Shown: positions 33,728 to 45,069 of the stretch, one piece after another
How the letters are laid out: the number at the start of each line of letters is the position of its first letter
Numbering within the stretch: the stretch's first letter is position 1
Assembly: GCA_023053575.1 (NCBI GenBank)
Contig: JAKZAP010000017.1
Coordinates: 3,727,501 to 3,791,500, forward strand
Source: Branchinecta lynchi
Lineage: Eukaryota; Arthropoda; Branchiopoda; Anostraca; Branchinectidae
Length of the DNA: 64,000 bases
Direction of reading: 5' to 3'
Translations under genes and position numbers: made by a program
Notes under the pieces: generated by a model
Databases searched by the model: none
The model's input: only the letters and a program-made list of their open reading frames with translations
What the model was told of the DNA's origin: nothing

Positions 33728-34034
33728 GAGCGTGTTCCACCCTACTTGCCGTAGTTACTACGCATGACGTCACGAATTCTGGCTTTCTGCCGTCAAGGCT
33801 GGAACGATTTTTCTATTTTCCTGCAGAATATCATGCCACGGGCGAATCCGACCAATCACGTTCCAGAGATGCGTAGTTACTACGCTTACCACGCTCCCGA
33901 GCATGGTAAGCAAATAGTAGCTATTAGTTACTATTTCGAGAAGGTTGGAACGGTCAGCGTAGTAATTTTTCGTGAGGATGGAACGGAAATAGTAACTAAT
34001 AGTAACTATTGTTAGAAGGGTGGAACACGCTCTT
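33728..34034. mobile_element. GTTCCACC MITE, copy 3
   Basis: Intact: GAGCGTGTTCCACCCTACT to GAAGGGTGGAACACGCTC. Preceded by a separate left-end fragment at 33,410-33,447. Confidence 0.88.
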
Positions 34035-34185
34035 AATGTAACCCAAAGTAACCCAATGCAAAGTAACCCACTGTAACCTAAAGTATCCTGCAGTAACTCG
34101 TACACCCTGGTTCTTGGTGACCAACCCTGGCAGCAACCCAAACGCATGAATAATTTCAGTAGACAACAAAACATGCTCTACTTAC

Positions 34186-34539
34186 TGTCGCGCTCAAACG
34201 ATGTTGTTATTGGCTGGTGTAAGCCCATCCCTCCAAAGTGACTAAATCCTCCAGCGCCAATCATACCACTTGCTGGTAAATTCGGCAAAAAGTTGCTATG
34301 CATCACGCCACTGTGAGAGGTCAAGCTGGGTCCAGGAAAACCCAAATTTTGAGCTCCGTAACCGGGTAGGCTGAATAAATTCGTTGCACTCGTACTAGGC
34401 TGCCTCATTAGATTTTCAGATAGGCTCATATAGCTGGTAGTGGGTAGGCTACCCGGTAGGGAGTATGATGGGGTAGTGGAGACTTGGGTCGTGGTAGAGC
34501 GCAACCCAGTAATGTTATCCGATAGAATAGATGGTATAC
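34186..34539 (-). CDS. Rbp: RIM-BP exon, large Ser/Gly/Pro-rich segment
   Basis: Acceptor: TTTTCTTTTAG, AG at 34,541-34,540. Donor: GTAAGT, GT at 34,185-34,184. Two leading bases, 117 codons, one trailing base. It begins IPSILSDNITGLRSTTTQVS, passes through Ser/Thr- and Gly-rich sequence (SLPGYGAQNLGFPGPSL; MIGAGGFSHFGGMGLHQP), and ends ITTSFERD. It is predicted to be disordered, with no folded domain. The trailing A joins AA of the next exon to give Lys, so the protein continues ERD-K-TPLMNG. This is the largest exon in the window (354 nt), symmetric phase-1. It lies just left of an 18-kb intron that holds the foldback element. Confidence 0.87.
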
Positions 34540-35386
34540 CTAAAAGAAAAGGATAACATCGTAAAAATGACTAGATTTTCTGTTTGCTTTTTCTGCAGCC
34601 CGGAAGTTCTAGGCTGAATTCGCAAGATGCACAGGATTTTTCAATTTAATTCAATCTTAATTCCAAAAAAGGGAGAGGACTAGCCAAACATTCGTTTATT
34701 CATCTCGTTAATAGGCAAATATACATCTATACAGCCTACATAGGTTATAATTCAAAAATCTAAATTTCTAAAATAATTGGATGCATTCCCGAGTTGAACA
34801 AAAAAAAGGGCAAAGGGTATACCCCAAAACTACCCTGCGCTTTGGTACAATGTTACACAAAAATTTTGGTCAACACAAATATTGCCCTCTGGCGCAGAAG
34901 AAATCCTTTCCAGGACGCTGGATTCTAATAATGTAAGAATAATGCAAAAACATAGTCTTAATATTTCTTCTGTTTCGATTTTTTTTTGTTTGAAGACATG
35001 GCACACGTTTTTTTGCTGTGTTATGCTGTCTATATTATTGAAGGCTAGAAGTTAACCATGCCCAAATAAACAAACATTTTTCAGAAAATTCATTTTAGCA
35101 ATCGGTACAAGGACTTCAATCCAAATGAAAACTGCTATTTTATTGGAAAAGGTCCGCATCAACTTACGGATAATTATTAGATTAAATAAATCAGATAAAT
35201 CTTAATTTTGGTGAATACATATTATTACTATATGAGATGAATCTAAATTATTTTTTATTTCAATTTCTCTTCCTTCGTCACTTCTACCTAATGATAGGCT
35301 ACTCGGCCCTTTCCTCTGGTATGCCTGAGCGCAAATAAATAATAACGATAATTGCATATGTCCATAAATATAGATATGCGTCCGGA
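34540..35386. other. Intronic spacer, no feature
   Basis: AT-rich; no repeat shared with other parts of the window and no exon signal seen. Confidence 0.4.
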
Positions 35387-35685
35387 TGAAAATTTTGTAG
35401 CCTGCGTATGGTATGGTAGTAATACGACAACGTTGCATGTAATACTATGTAATAGCAAAGAATACTATCATTTAATGTGCCTCAGACTGGTCCAATCTTA
35501 TGTAGTAAAATATCCAGTAGCACCCTGTCTTGCCATAGTAGCATCCAGTCTTGCTAATAGTAGCATATAGTAATATGCAGTAACACGGTAGCCTTGAATT
35601 AGAAAGCATGTAGTAACATCGTTAGTACTGCATGCTACTTTTCGTACTACTTCATAGTACTATTTTGAGATAAATTTTTCATCGG
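35387..35685 (-). mobile_element. CCCGATGAAAAATTT MITE, copy 4
   Basis: Ends CCGGATGAAAATTTTGTAGCC and AAATTTTTCATCGGG. Confidence 0.82.
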
Positions 35686-37285
35686 GATAACAGAACACCA
35701 AATTCCCGCGGTCCGAGGGGTATCGACCACCTTATTACGGAGGTTTCCACCTTAGTACTTGCCTTCTATTAGCGCTTTGAAAATGCTCGCCATCTGTACT
35801 CCGCTGAAAGTCACTAAGAATCTCGGATATCACTGATATTTTTATCTCAACAGGATCCGAGTCACTTCCTTATACCGACTCCTTATTATCTACTGTAGGA
35901 TATAGCTATCGTTTTCGTAGACAACCTAATAATAATACAGCTAAAAAGCACTCTGCTACACAAACAAACTAGCCAAACTATAAAGCACTAAGTGATCGTC
36001 GTTTGCACCCGATCAAATTTTAGAAACTAAAAACGTTGTAGAAACTAATAATAAATTCATGTTGGGTTTCCTCTAAAAAGCTAGTAATATCACTTTCGAA
36101 AGCAAAGTCGCCTAGACATTTTTTTACACCATTGGTAGTCACAAACCGACTATACTGTTTATTTTCTTTATTTTCTTCATTTACTCCGCCTTTTCAAAAT
36201 GACAGGGCATAAATAAATTACTTACTTACTTATACTACAAGCGTTTTCGTTATTTTGTCGGATCGTATTCTAGAAATCAATTTCCAGAAAATAATTTTGG
36301 GTTTATGTTTAGTAATACCACTTTCGAAAACACATCTGCCTAGACCACTTTCTGCATTCATTACAGTCACAGATTAACTAATCTACTAAGCACTACAAAT
36401 CTGTGAGTCTTGATCGCTGTTCCATAAACAGCACTTTCTCCAGAAAAGAATGTTTTATCCTGCTTCTAAAAATACCACTTTCGAAAGCACAGCTGTCTAA
36501 GCATTTTTTGCACTCAGTACAGACAACGCTCAACTAATCTGCTAAGAAGTAAAAAAAAAAAAAAAAACTCTGTGAATACGAGTTTGTCCTAGAAGCAGTT
36601 TCTCCAGAACCAAATTTTTGGGCCTGCTTCTAAAAATACCACTTTTGAAAGCACATGTGCCTCAACAATTTCTACACTAATTGCAGTCACTGAATAACTC
36701 ATCTACTAAGCACTACACATTCTTCTGAATCCGAACATGTTCTGGAAAGCAGTTTCTTCAAATTAATTTACAATCTTGAACAAAGCAGAGCTCCCTATTG
36801 AACCGGGTGCGGACTTTTCAAGTGACAACTGGCTGGAAAGTTAAGAAAAAGAAAAGTCGTCGTCCCTAAGGCGCGGAGACGAATACATTAGAGAGCGGTT
36901 GTTTTCTAAACCTTTGCGAGACGGTTGGATACTGCGACAAATGAAGTCTGAAGATCAGCCTTGACTGGCTTGAAGATTCTACCTGACTTTGAGACCGTAG
37001 CAAATACGCGACAAAGACATCCCAGACACTAGAAAGACCACCCATAAACTCGACTGTCATGTGTTATTTGCGTGAATGACGATCCAGTGCTAGCGTGTTT
37101 AATACAGGCTATTAAGAAAATAAAGTACAGTATTATTATTATAACTGTTTGATGCATAAAACAAGAGAGAAACCAGAGAAAAATTAGATTCATTATGTAA
37201 TTTCTTCTTACTGATTTTTGTTTGTTTGTTTTTAGACCCGTTTAGTTTTGTATTTCTTTCTTATATTAAAATTTTAATATTTCCT
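35686..37285. other. Intronic spacer with weak internal repeats
   Basis: Between 36.0 and 36.77 kb there are about four diverged copies of a ~180-bp unit (AATACCACTTTCGAAAGCAC, then CAACTAATCTGCTAAG, then a CCAGAA-rich stretch). Beyond 36.78 kb a GC-richer piece resembles 38.18-38.25 kb (TTGCGAGACAGTTGGAGACT). No gene is supported. Confidence 0.5.
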
Positions 37286-37730
37286 TTTTTAACAGAAAAG
37301 GCAGGCGCTCTTGCCATTTGAGCTACCGAGGGGCTTGTGAATAGAGTTCGCAAACCACTACAATAGTCTGGTAGAAGCCGGCCATAGGAACAGCGATCCC
37401 GCCCAAAGGCAAATTCATCTAACCAGTGGTTTATTGGTCAAGAGTACAAGTCCCTTTTGTAAAGTGTCATCTATATATTACTATTAATCTAGGCTACTAC
37501 GACATGGAGATTTTACTTATTTTTCATTTAACTTTTTTAACGTCGCCTACTCTTTCCAATAACAAAACTTATTTAAATAGTTCTTCTACAAACATATTTC
37601 TCTTGGAAAAAATGAGAGCTTGAAAAACCCAGAAATCTTAGGTCCTTGGTTCAAATCCCAGTCGAGGCGCACTTTTGTCTATCGGGTCACTCCTTATAAG
37701 TAAGTAAGTAAGTATTATTTAATTTTTAAT
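37286..37730. repeat. Two SINE fragments, opposite orientation
   Basis: At 37,300-37,345, the minus-strand head (AGCCCCTCGGTAGCTCAAAT). At 37,635-37,715, a plus-strand piece with B-box GGTTCAAATCCCAG and TTTTGTCTATCGGGTCACTC plus a GTAA tail. Confidence 0.6.
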
Positions 37731-38560
37731 GCGCAATTTCAAAAACCGGAGTAAGTGAAAGAAAATAAAAAAAAACATACAAGTAAGTGAAAGAAAATTA
37801 AAAAAAACATACAAGACACCTAAAAAAGATACTAAATTTTCATCTTCAGCCAGGAAGCAGTGGATAACGTCGTGCGCTGGTTTGGCCCGGTTGTAAATAA
37901 TTGTGTAAAGCGACGAGGAAACATCCCAAAGGGTAAGACTTGCATCTTGAATTTTGGACGACAAGTGAAGCAGGTGCTTCGCATAATTAAGAAAATACGA
38001 TCTCATCTTTTCTATCTCCTTCTTTCGAAGAACATGAGTGACATCAGAAAGAAATAGTATAGAATATACAGATTTGACTTTCAAATATAATTTCCACTGT
38101 ATCAAGGTATTCCATTCACTTTTAAATAACAATTACAATATGTTCTTTAACAATAATTCTTATCTTCAAGACTGTTGAAGATGCGGTTCAATGAGCGGTT
38201 CCTTTCTAGCATTGCGAGACAGTTGGAGACTGCGGCAAATGAATACGTCTGTTAGTAACAAGGCTTTTTAATGAATCTTTAGAAAAGTCAGACAAATTCA
38301 AATTCTGCAAACTGTTTATTGTTATTAAATAGTTGTATGCCATTATTGGCCAAAGCCAAAAAGACAGAGTATAAAATAGAAAGAGAGATAAAAGAAAACA
38401 AAGTACACTGAGATGATCAAAGGTTGATAAAATTAATTATCCGAAAATACAGAGCTCGCTTTAACGGTGAAACTCAAGGAGCTTTATGATGCTTTATCTG
38501 TTCAAGCACTAAAAGGCTTTCACCCGTTTGTTCTGTTGATCTTTGTTTACTCTGCTGTAA
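37731..38560. other. Intronic spacer, no feature
   Basis: Direct repeat of about 33 bp at 37,755-37,820 (AAGTGAAAGAAAATAAAAAA). A minus-strand frame of 137 codons (37.72-38.13 kb) has no recognisable domain and no splice support. Confidence 0.4.
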
Positions 38561-38574
38561 TAGTGTTTATCTGC

Positions 38575-38875
38575 TGTAGCTGCGTTCGTTGCACTCCGGG
38601 CTGTCTCTGGTGTTTAGTCACCAGTGTCCGGTTCTTCCCTTAAAACGCGTTCTTTTGGTACACCTGTGAGTTGATGAAAACCGGTTAGCTTCTCCCTGCA
38701 GCAGGGCTCACGAGCAGGTTCTGGTTAGTCCGCACCGGTGAGATAAAACCGGACACTGGTTAGTGCAAAAACGGGTTATAAGACTGGTGAGAAGTCACCG
38801 GTGGATGCAAGAACGGCTTATAAGAAAAACCGGAGACACACTGGTGAGAACTCCCGTGACAAAGAACGCAGCTTG
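38575..38875. mobile_element. Palindrome-ended element with ACCGGT words
   Basis: Left end AGCTGCGTTCGTTGCACTCC, right end CCGTGACAAAGAACGCAGCT (inverted). The interior repeats CTGGTGA / ACCGGT words. No ORF; target duplication not clear. Confidence 0.6.
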
Positions 38876-39102
38876 TATCTTTTTTCCTCTCTTTCTTTTC
38901 TTTACTCCATCGACTGTCTTCACATTATTCATTTTCGGTTGGTTATGACTATTGTTATTACTCTTCTTAGCATCAATGTGGAAGGAGTCACTCCACCTAA
39001 AAGAATCGTACAGTACATTTTCGCTAGGAATGAACCAGGGGTTTAGTAATGATTTAATAATGCTTCTGGGCAAAGTAGGCGTCGGATTTGTCATACTGTA
39101 GC

Positions 39103-40430
39103 TAGGGGCGTCGCAAGAGGGGGGGAGGGGATATTTTTGAGATTTGGTAAAACTTTGGGCTGGAGGACCAAGATTCTGCTAAAAAAAATTCAGTATTCTT
39201 CGATAGCAGAACTATTTACGGGGATTCGGTAGTTATACGGAATCCTAGATAGGCTATCGGTACTAATCTATTCGGTATAATGGTAGGGATTCGGTATAAT
39301 TGACAGTATTCGGTAAGTTATTACGAATTCGGTGAGAGAATCTACTTAAAATTATTTGTTAATTTTTCGATGCCAGAACTATTCGGTATATTTATGGAGA
39401 TTCGGTAGTTACACAGAATCCTAAATAAGCTATTGGCTCAAAATTATTTGGTATCATGGTTGGGATTCGGTAATTTATTCAGTATAGTTTTCAGGATTCG
39501 GTAGTTACCACAATCCCGACATTTGTTTCAGTTTGGACCAAATTACAACGAATAAAAATATTATTCGGTAGTATTTCGATACCAAAACAATTCGATTTAA
39601 TGACCGTGATACGGTAGTGATACAGAATCCCGAACACGCTATCGGTCTAAACCTATTTGGTATAATAACTGGGATTCGGTAATATATTCGGTATAACTGC
39701 CAGGGTTCGGGAGTCACCACGAACCTTGAAACTTGGAAGAGGTCAAGTGAGGCACTAGTCGCAGACAAGCGGCTGATCTATGATTTCATCGATAGTCCTT
39801 ACTTTTGTTTAGGATCCCAAAAAGAAGATCTAATCATAAATGTTTAAAAAATCCGGGCTGCGGCGCTTTTCGTAATATTATCTATTTTGTTGAAGGGCGC
39901 ATCATTTGACTGGGGTTTTAAGCCAATTTTAAGAATGGCATTTCGAAACATTAAATGCTAGAATCTGGATGGAATCTTAAATTCGGCAGGAAAAAGCTAA
40001 CTTAACAAAAATAATCATGGGTAGTATCGCTAGACTACAATAGGTGCTGCTGCCGGAACGAGGCTCCATCCGGTTTCTGGAACTTCTTACGAGTATTCCC
40101 TGTAGGAAAAAAAACTGGATTTCGAAAATTTTCTCCTGCGGTGCACGATTTAATTTTCTCTTGGCTATAATATATAGAAGTTGTCATTGCCATGGTGCCC
40201 GGCAATATATTCTCCAAGTGGGCTTCGCCAAAACGCCGCCTAATAGTTGCCTTGTCGTCTTTCATGCAGCCCTTTAATGTTACTCTTCCTCCCTACTCCT
40301 TTCTGTTCCATAACTGAAAGCTCGAATTCTCAGTTTCTAGGATTCGGTAAAATTCTTGAGGGATTCGGTAAAATTCTGGCTCTGCACCCCCCCCCCCCCC
40401 CTCCACGAAAATGCGATTGCGACTTCCCTG
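39103..40430. mobile_element. Putative hAT-like element with ATTCGGTA repeats
   Basis: Left TAGGGGCGTCGCAAG and right TTGCGACTTCCCTG are largely complementary. Flanks ACTGTAGC and ACTGTGAC look like a decayed 8-bp duplication. The interior (39.19-39.73 kb) is a degenerate ~140-bp tandem repeat with GGGATTCGGTA and GAATCC words. Poly-G and poly-C runs sit just inside the ends. No transposase. Confidence 0.5.
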
Positions 40431-40454
40431 ACTGTGACACTTGGGACGAATAAA

Positions 40455-40650
40455 TTACCTCTCTCTTGTTTCATTATTGTAATACTTTTATTGTACTTCA
40501 TTATTGACCAAATTAAGAAACCAAAATTGTATGTTACATGAAGATTATGGAAAGAAAAATTCACTTTAGTGAATTTTTATTGACGTTTTTCTATGCTATT
40601 TTTCGCAATCAAGAATTTTTGGATGAATAAAGTAAATTTGAATTAAAGCA
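40455..40650 (+). mobile_element. LINE-like 3' end, copy 2
   Basis: ACCAAATTAAGAAACC, then TATGCTATTTTTCGCAAT, ending AATAAAGTAAATTTGAATTAAA, as at 24.0-24.3 kb. Confidence 0.6.
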
Positions 40651-41182
40651 GACGAGACCTGGAGTACGGTATGAAACAGTTTGTTTGTTTATTAAATAAA
40701 ACGAGAAAATTAGAAATCTTCAGATTCGCAATTTTCTTATTTCGCCTATCAGGGCAAACAAATCCACTTTCTAAACTTCAGAAAACCAGTTTAGATACAG
40801 CAAGTCCTGCTTAATATCTGCATTTAGTCCTTCTTATGTGAAGGTGAAAGCCTGTTTGATTTATTATACTGTTATTATCATTTTATTGTTGTTATTATTA
40901 CCCTTTTCAGTAAACAAAATACGACACAAATAAGAATGACTAAAAGGGCATGGTGCTGGCGGAAAGAGTAATAAAAAGAGGCACGGACCATCCAACGCCT
41001 TCTTCTTTCTAACTGAAATTTGTCATATTTTTGTTTCGAACATTTTTGTTATCTTGGATTCATTTTTCAGTCTAGCCTTCGGGATGATTTATATGTTAAA
41101 TATATCATGCGTACGGTAGCCTACGCAAGAGAGCATACGTCCTAACTCGTAAGTTTCACATCGCTGATAGCGTATGGAAATA
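40651..41182. other. Intronic spacer, no feature
   Basis: No exon or repeat recognised, apart from GCGTATGGAAATAATT right at the border of the next element, similar to the word at the ends of the CANNTG arrays. Confidence 0.4.
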
Positions 41183-43946
41183 ATTGGCCATATTCCTGTT
41201 CAGCGCTTCCAAGCGGACTAGTTTATGTTAATCCCCCCATACCTCACCGTCATTATTGGGATCAGACATGGTAAAATAGATCCACAGGTTAGTAAGTGGA
41301 AAACCTGTCATCTGTGTCCCAGGTATTGGAGGTCTTGCATATGTTTCAGCAGCAGAAAGTAAAAGTGACCCACTACCCTATGGATTCGACTTTTTACTAT
41401 GTCTTAACCAACACTTGTGTAGACATAGTAAAAAGCCGAATCCATAGGGTGGTCTTTCCCTTTCTGCTGGTTAAACATATGTAAAACCTCCGTTACCTCG
41501 GACACAGATGACAGGTTTTCCACTCACCAACCTGTGGATCTATTTTGCCATGGTCCAGGTAATCAGGGTGGGGAATGTGGTCCACCAGTCTCATTCGCGG
41601 AACACACCAGTCTCACTGTTTTGAACCATCAGTCTCCGAAAAATGGCGCCGGGAACCACCAGTCTCGGAAACGAGACCAACAGTCTCAAATTCAGACCAA
41701 CAGTCTCATCTAATTTCCAATTTATTTAAAGTAAAAAATTGTTTTCTTTGTTTTTCTCTGTCAGTCCCTTGAATTACGCGCTTGTGTCATCACTACAGGT
41801 AGAGTGAAGCTTGGGCTTTCAATACATGTATTCATCTCTGCTATTGGCTTGGTACTTCTCAGTGAGTAGGGCTCTGAAAAAGCAAACAAATTTATTTGTT
41901 TGTTTTCTGTGTTGTTTAATAGACTTCTGCTACTCTGCCAACTACAACAGGTAAAGTGAAGCCTGGGCTTTCAAACGATATATGATTCACTGTTACTGGA
42001 TTACCAAGTGTCACATTGGGTGGCTCTGAAAAAACTGTTTTGGTAAACAAATGTAATTTCTAGGCTGTCTATGAGATTTCTGGGAATTTTCTAACTTTGC
42101 GACCAGTTTTGGTAGATAGACATCCATGTATCTCTGATACTGGCTTAGTCAGTTTGTTGCTGGGTTCCTATGGTAAACTCATTAGCTGTTTTTTTTAACT
42201 GCCCTGCTTGATACTGTTGAACGTTTTGTTGCCTCACTGTTCAGTTCACCTGACTGACTGGTCCGGTATTAGTTTGTTCCATTCTTTTTCCATGCATTTT
42301 CCATGCTTAAAATACTATTCTGAGGCTGTCTCTACACAACTACAGTAAGCGGTCAAGTAACACTCAATGGAGCCTATTATCGCTCACCCGAGCTGCGTTT
42401 TATTCGCATTTCTAGTTGACTTAAGTTATTATTTTGCCGTTTTATTTGCTATTCTCAGTTGACTGATAGCGTTCAATTTATCCAATCTATTGAGATTGTC
42501 CACTAAAAGTTGACTTTGGACGACCGACAACAAATGGTCATTCGTTCTATGGATAACCGGTTAACCAACAGTAAGCTGTCAAGTATCGCTCAATGGAACA
42601 TTTTATCGCTCACCAGAGCTGCGTTTGATTTGCATTTCCAGTTGACTGAAATAACCTTTTTGCTGTTTTATTTGCTATTCTCAGTTAGCATTCAGTTTAT
42701 CCAGTCGACTAAAAGTTGACTTTTGAGGATCGAGATAAAATGGTAATTCATTCCATGGTTAACCGTTTAACCTACAGTAAGCAGTTAAGTATCGCTCAAT
42801 GGAACCTATTATCACTCACCAGAGCTGCATTCTATTCGCATTTCCAGCTAACTTAAATCATCATTTTACTGTTTTATTTGCTGTTCTCAGTTGATTCATA
42901 TTGTTCGATTTAGCTCTTGGCTTATCCAATCTATTGTTGACTGAAAGTTGACTTTTGACAAACGAGAACAAATGGTTATTTGTTCCATGGTTAACCGGTT
43001 AACCTACAATAAGCTGTCAAGTAAACTCAATGGAACCTATTATCGCTCACCAGAGCTGCGTTCGATTCGCCTTTCCAGTTGACTTAAATCATCATTTACG
43101 TTTTATTTGCTATTCTCAGTTGACCGAAAACGATTGATTTATCCAGTCGACATAAATTGTCGATTAAAAGCTGACTTTTGACAACCAAGAACGAATGGTC
43201 ATTCATTCCATGGTTAACCGGTTAAGCTACAGTAAGCGGTCAAGAGTAACGCTCAATGGAACTTATTATCGCTCACCAGAGATGGGTCCGATTTGCATTT
43301 CCAGTTGACTTAAATCATCTTTTTGCTGTTTTATTTGCTATTCTCAGTTGACTGACAGCGTTCGATTTATCCAGTCAACTGAAATTTTCGATTAAAAGTT
43401 GACTTTTGACAACCGAGAACAAATGGTCATTTGTTCCATGGTTAACCGGTTAAGCTACAGTAAGCGGTCAAGTAATGCTCAATGGAACTTATTATCGCTC
43501 ACCAGAGCTGGGTTCGATTTGCATTTCCAGTTGAATTAAATCATCTTTTTGCTGTTTTATTTGTTATTATCAGTTGACTGATAGCATTCAACTTATCCAG
43601 TTGACTGAGATTGTCGACTAAAAGTTGACTTTTGACAACTGAGAACAAATGGTCATTCATTCCATGGTTAACCGAGAATATAAGCGTAGGTTGAGAAAAA
43701 GATTGCGGAATCCAACCAACCGGTCACCTTTTACTGGTCATTTCAAATTGCGGCCATGAGGCCGACATTTTTTCGTGTTCTAACAAATCTGGTGCTACAG
43801 AGTATGCTACCTATCCAATGATGGTAAAAAAAAATAAAAAATAAGCTTATTCTTAATGTTTTACACTGGCTATGGAAGTCCTAGCTAAAAGTGTTCAAGT
43901 TAACCTACATGAACTAACGCACCCACTCTGGTAATTTTTGTTTTGT

Positions 43947-45060
43947 TGGTTTTGGTGATTCTTTTTTCACATACCATACGTCCTTTACTAGTCCTCCATG
44001 AATATTCCTCTCACTCTTTTTTTAATTGTTGAAGTACTATCTCCTCTGCAGATGTTGCTCTTGTTGTAGGAACATACTATTGTTTGTTACAGACATACTA
44101 TTGTTTGTATGTTCAAGTACTATAGATTGGTTCACGTAAGAGGTCTCTTCATGAGACCCTCAAATTGAAGCTGCTACGTACAGCATCATCAAGGAGACAA
44201 GCAAAGGGTAATTTTAGTAATTGTCTAAATGTTATAGAACATGATTAGGTCGCTTTGTCATATTGTTTTAGTGATGTTCCCTTACTTTCTTGAGTTTCCA
44301 CACCCTTGCCAGGAGCTAAATCGAACAATATGAATCAACTGAGAACAGCAAATAACAGAGTAAAATGATGATTTAAGTTAGCTAAAAATGCGAATAGAAT
44401 GCAGCTCTGGTGAGTGATAATAGGTTCCATTGAGCGATACTTGACTGCTTACTGTAGGTTAACCGGTTAACCATGGAATGAATTACCATTTTATCTCGAT
44501 CGTCAAAAGTCAACTTTTTGGTGATTCTTTTTTCACATACCATATGTTTTACTAGTCCTCCATGAATATTCCTCTCACTCTTTTTCTAATTGTTGAAGTA
44601 CTATCTCCTCTACAGATGTTGCTCTTGTTATAGGAACATTCTATTGTATGTTACAAACATACTATTGTTTGTAGGTTGAAGTACTATAAATTGGTCCACG
44701 TAAGAGGTCTCTTCATGAGACCCTCAAATTGAAGCTGCTACGTGCAGCATCATCAAGGAGACAAGCAAAGGGTAATTTTAGTAATTGTCTAAATGTTATA
44801 GAACATGATTAGGTCACTTTGTCATATTGTTTTAGTGATGTTCCCTTACCTTCTTGAGTTTCCACACCCTTGCCAAGAGCTAAATCGAACAATATGAATC
44901 AACTGAGAACAGCAAATAACAGAGTAAAATGATGATTTAAGTTAGCTAGAAATGCGAATAGAATGCAGCTCTGGTGAGTGATAATAGGTTCCATTGAGCG
45001 ATACTTGACTGCTTACTGTAGGTTAACCGGTTAACCATGGAATGAATTACCATTTTATCT
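43947..45060. repeat. ~565-bp direct duplication inside foldback centre
   Basis: Two adjacent, very similar copies (start GGTGATTCTTTTTTCACATA, at 43,954 and 44,520), each ending with the inverted unit GGTTAACCGGTTAACCATGG. They sit just right of the centre of the foldback. Confidence 0.85.
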
Positions 45061-45069
45061 CGATCGGCA

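Larger units (their letters stand above)
33307..34130. mobile_element. hAT-like element CCAGGGTTGGTCACC with nested MITEs
   Basis: Perfect terminal inverted repeat CCAGGGTTGGTCACC / GGTGACCAACCCTGG, and 8-bp duplication CAGCAACC on both sides (33,299-33,306 and 34,131-34,138). The interior is a short satellite, AAAGTAACCCA, running to both ends. Inside sit two GTTCCACC MITE pieces (33,410-33,447 and 33,727-34,034) and a tRNA-like repeat (33,450-33,720). It lies 56 bp from the RIM-BP exon at 34.2 kb. Confidence 0.88.

Noticed and set aside
37719..38132. 137-codon minus-strand frame in the same orientation as RIM-BP
   Set aside because: Hydrophobic, low-complexity at its C-terminal end, no splice sites fitting phase 1, and the neighbouring exons already join without it.
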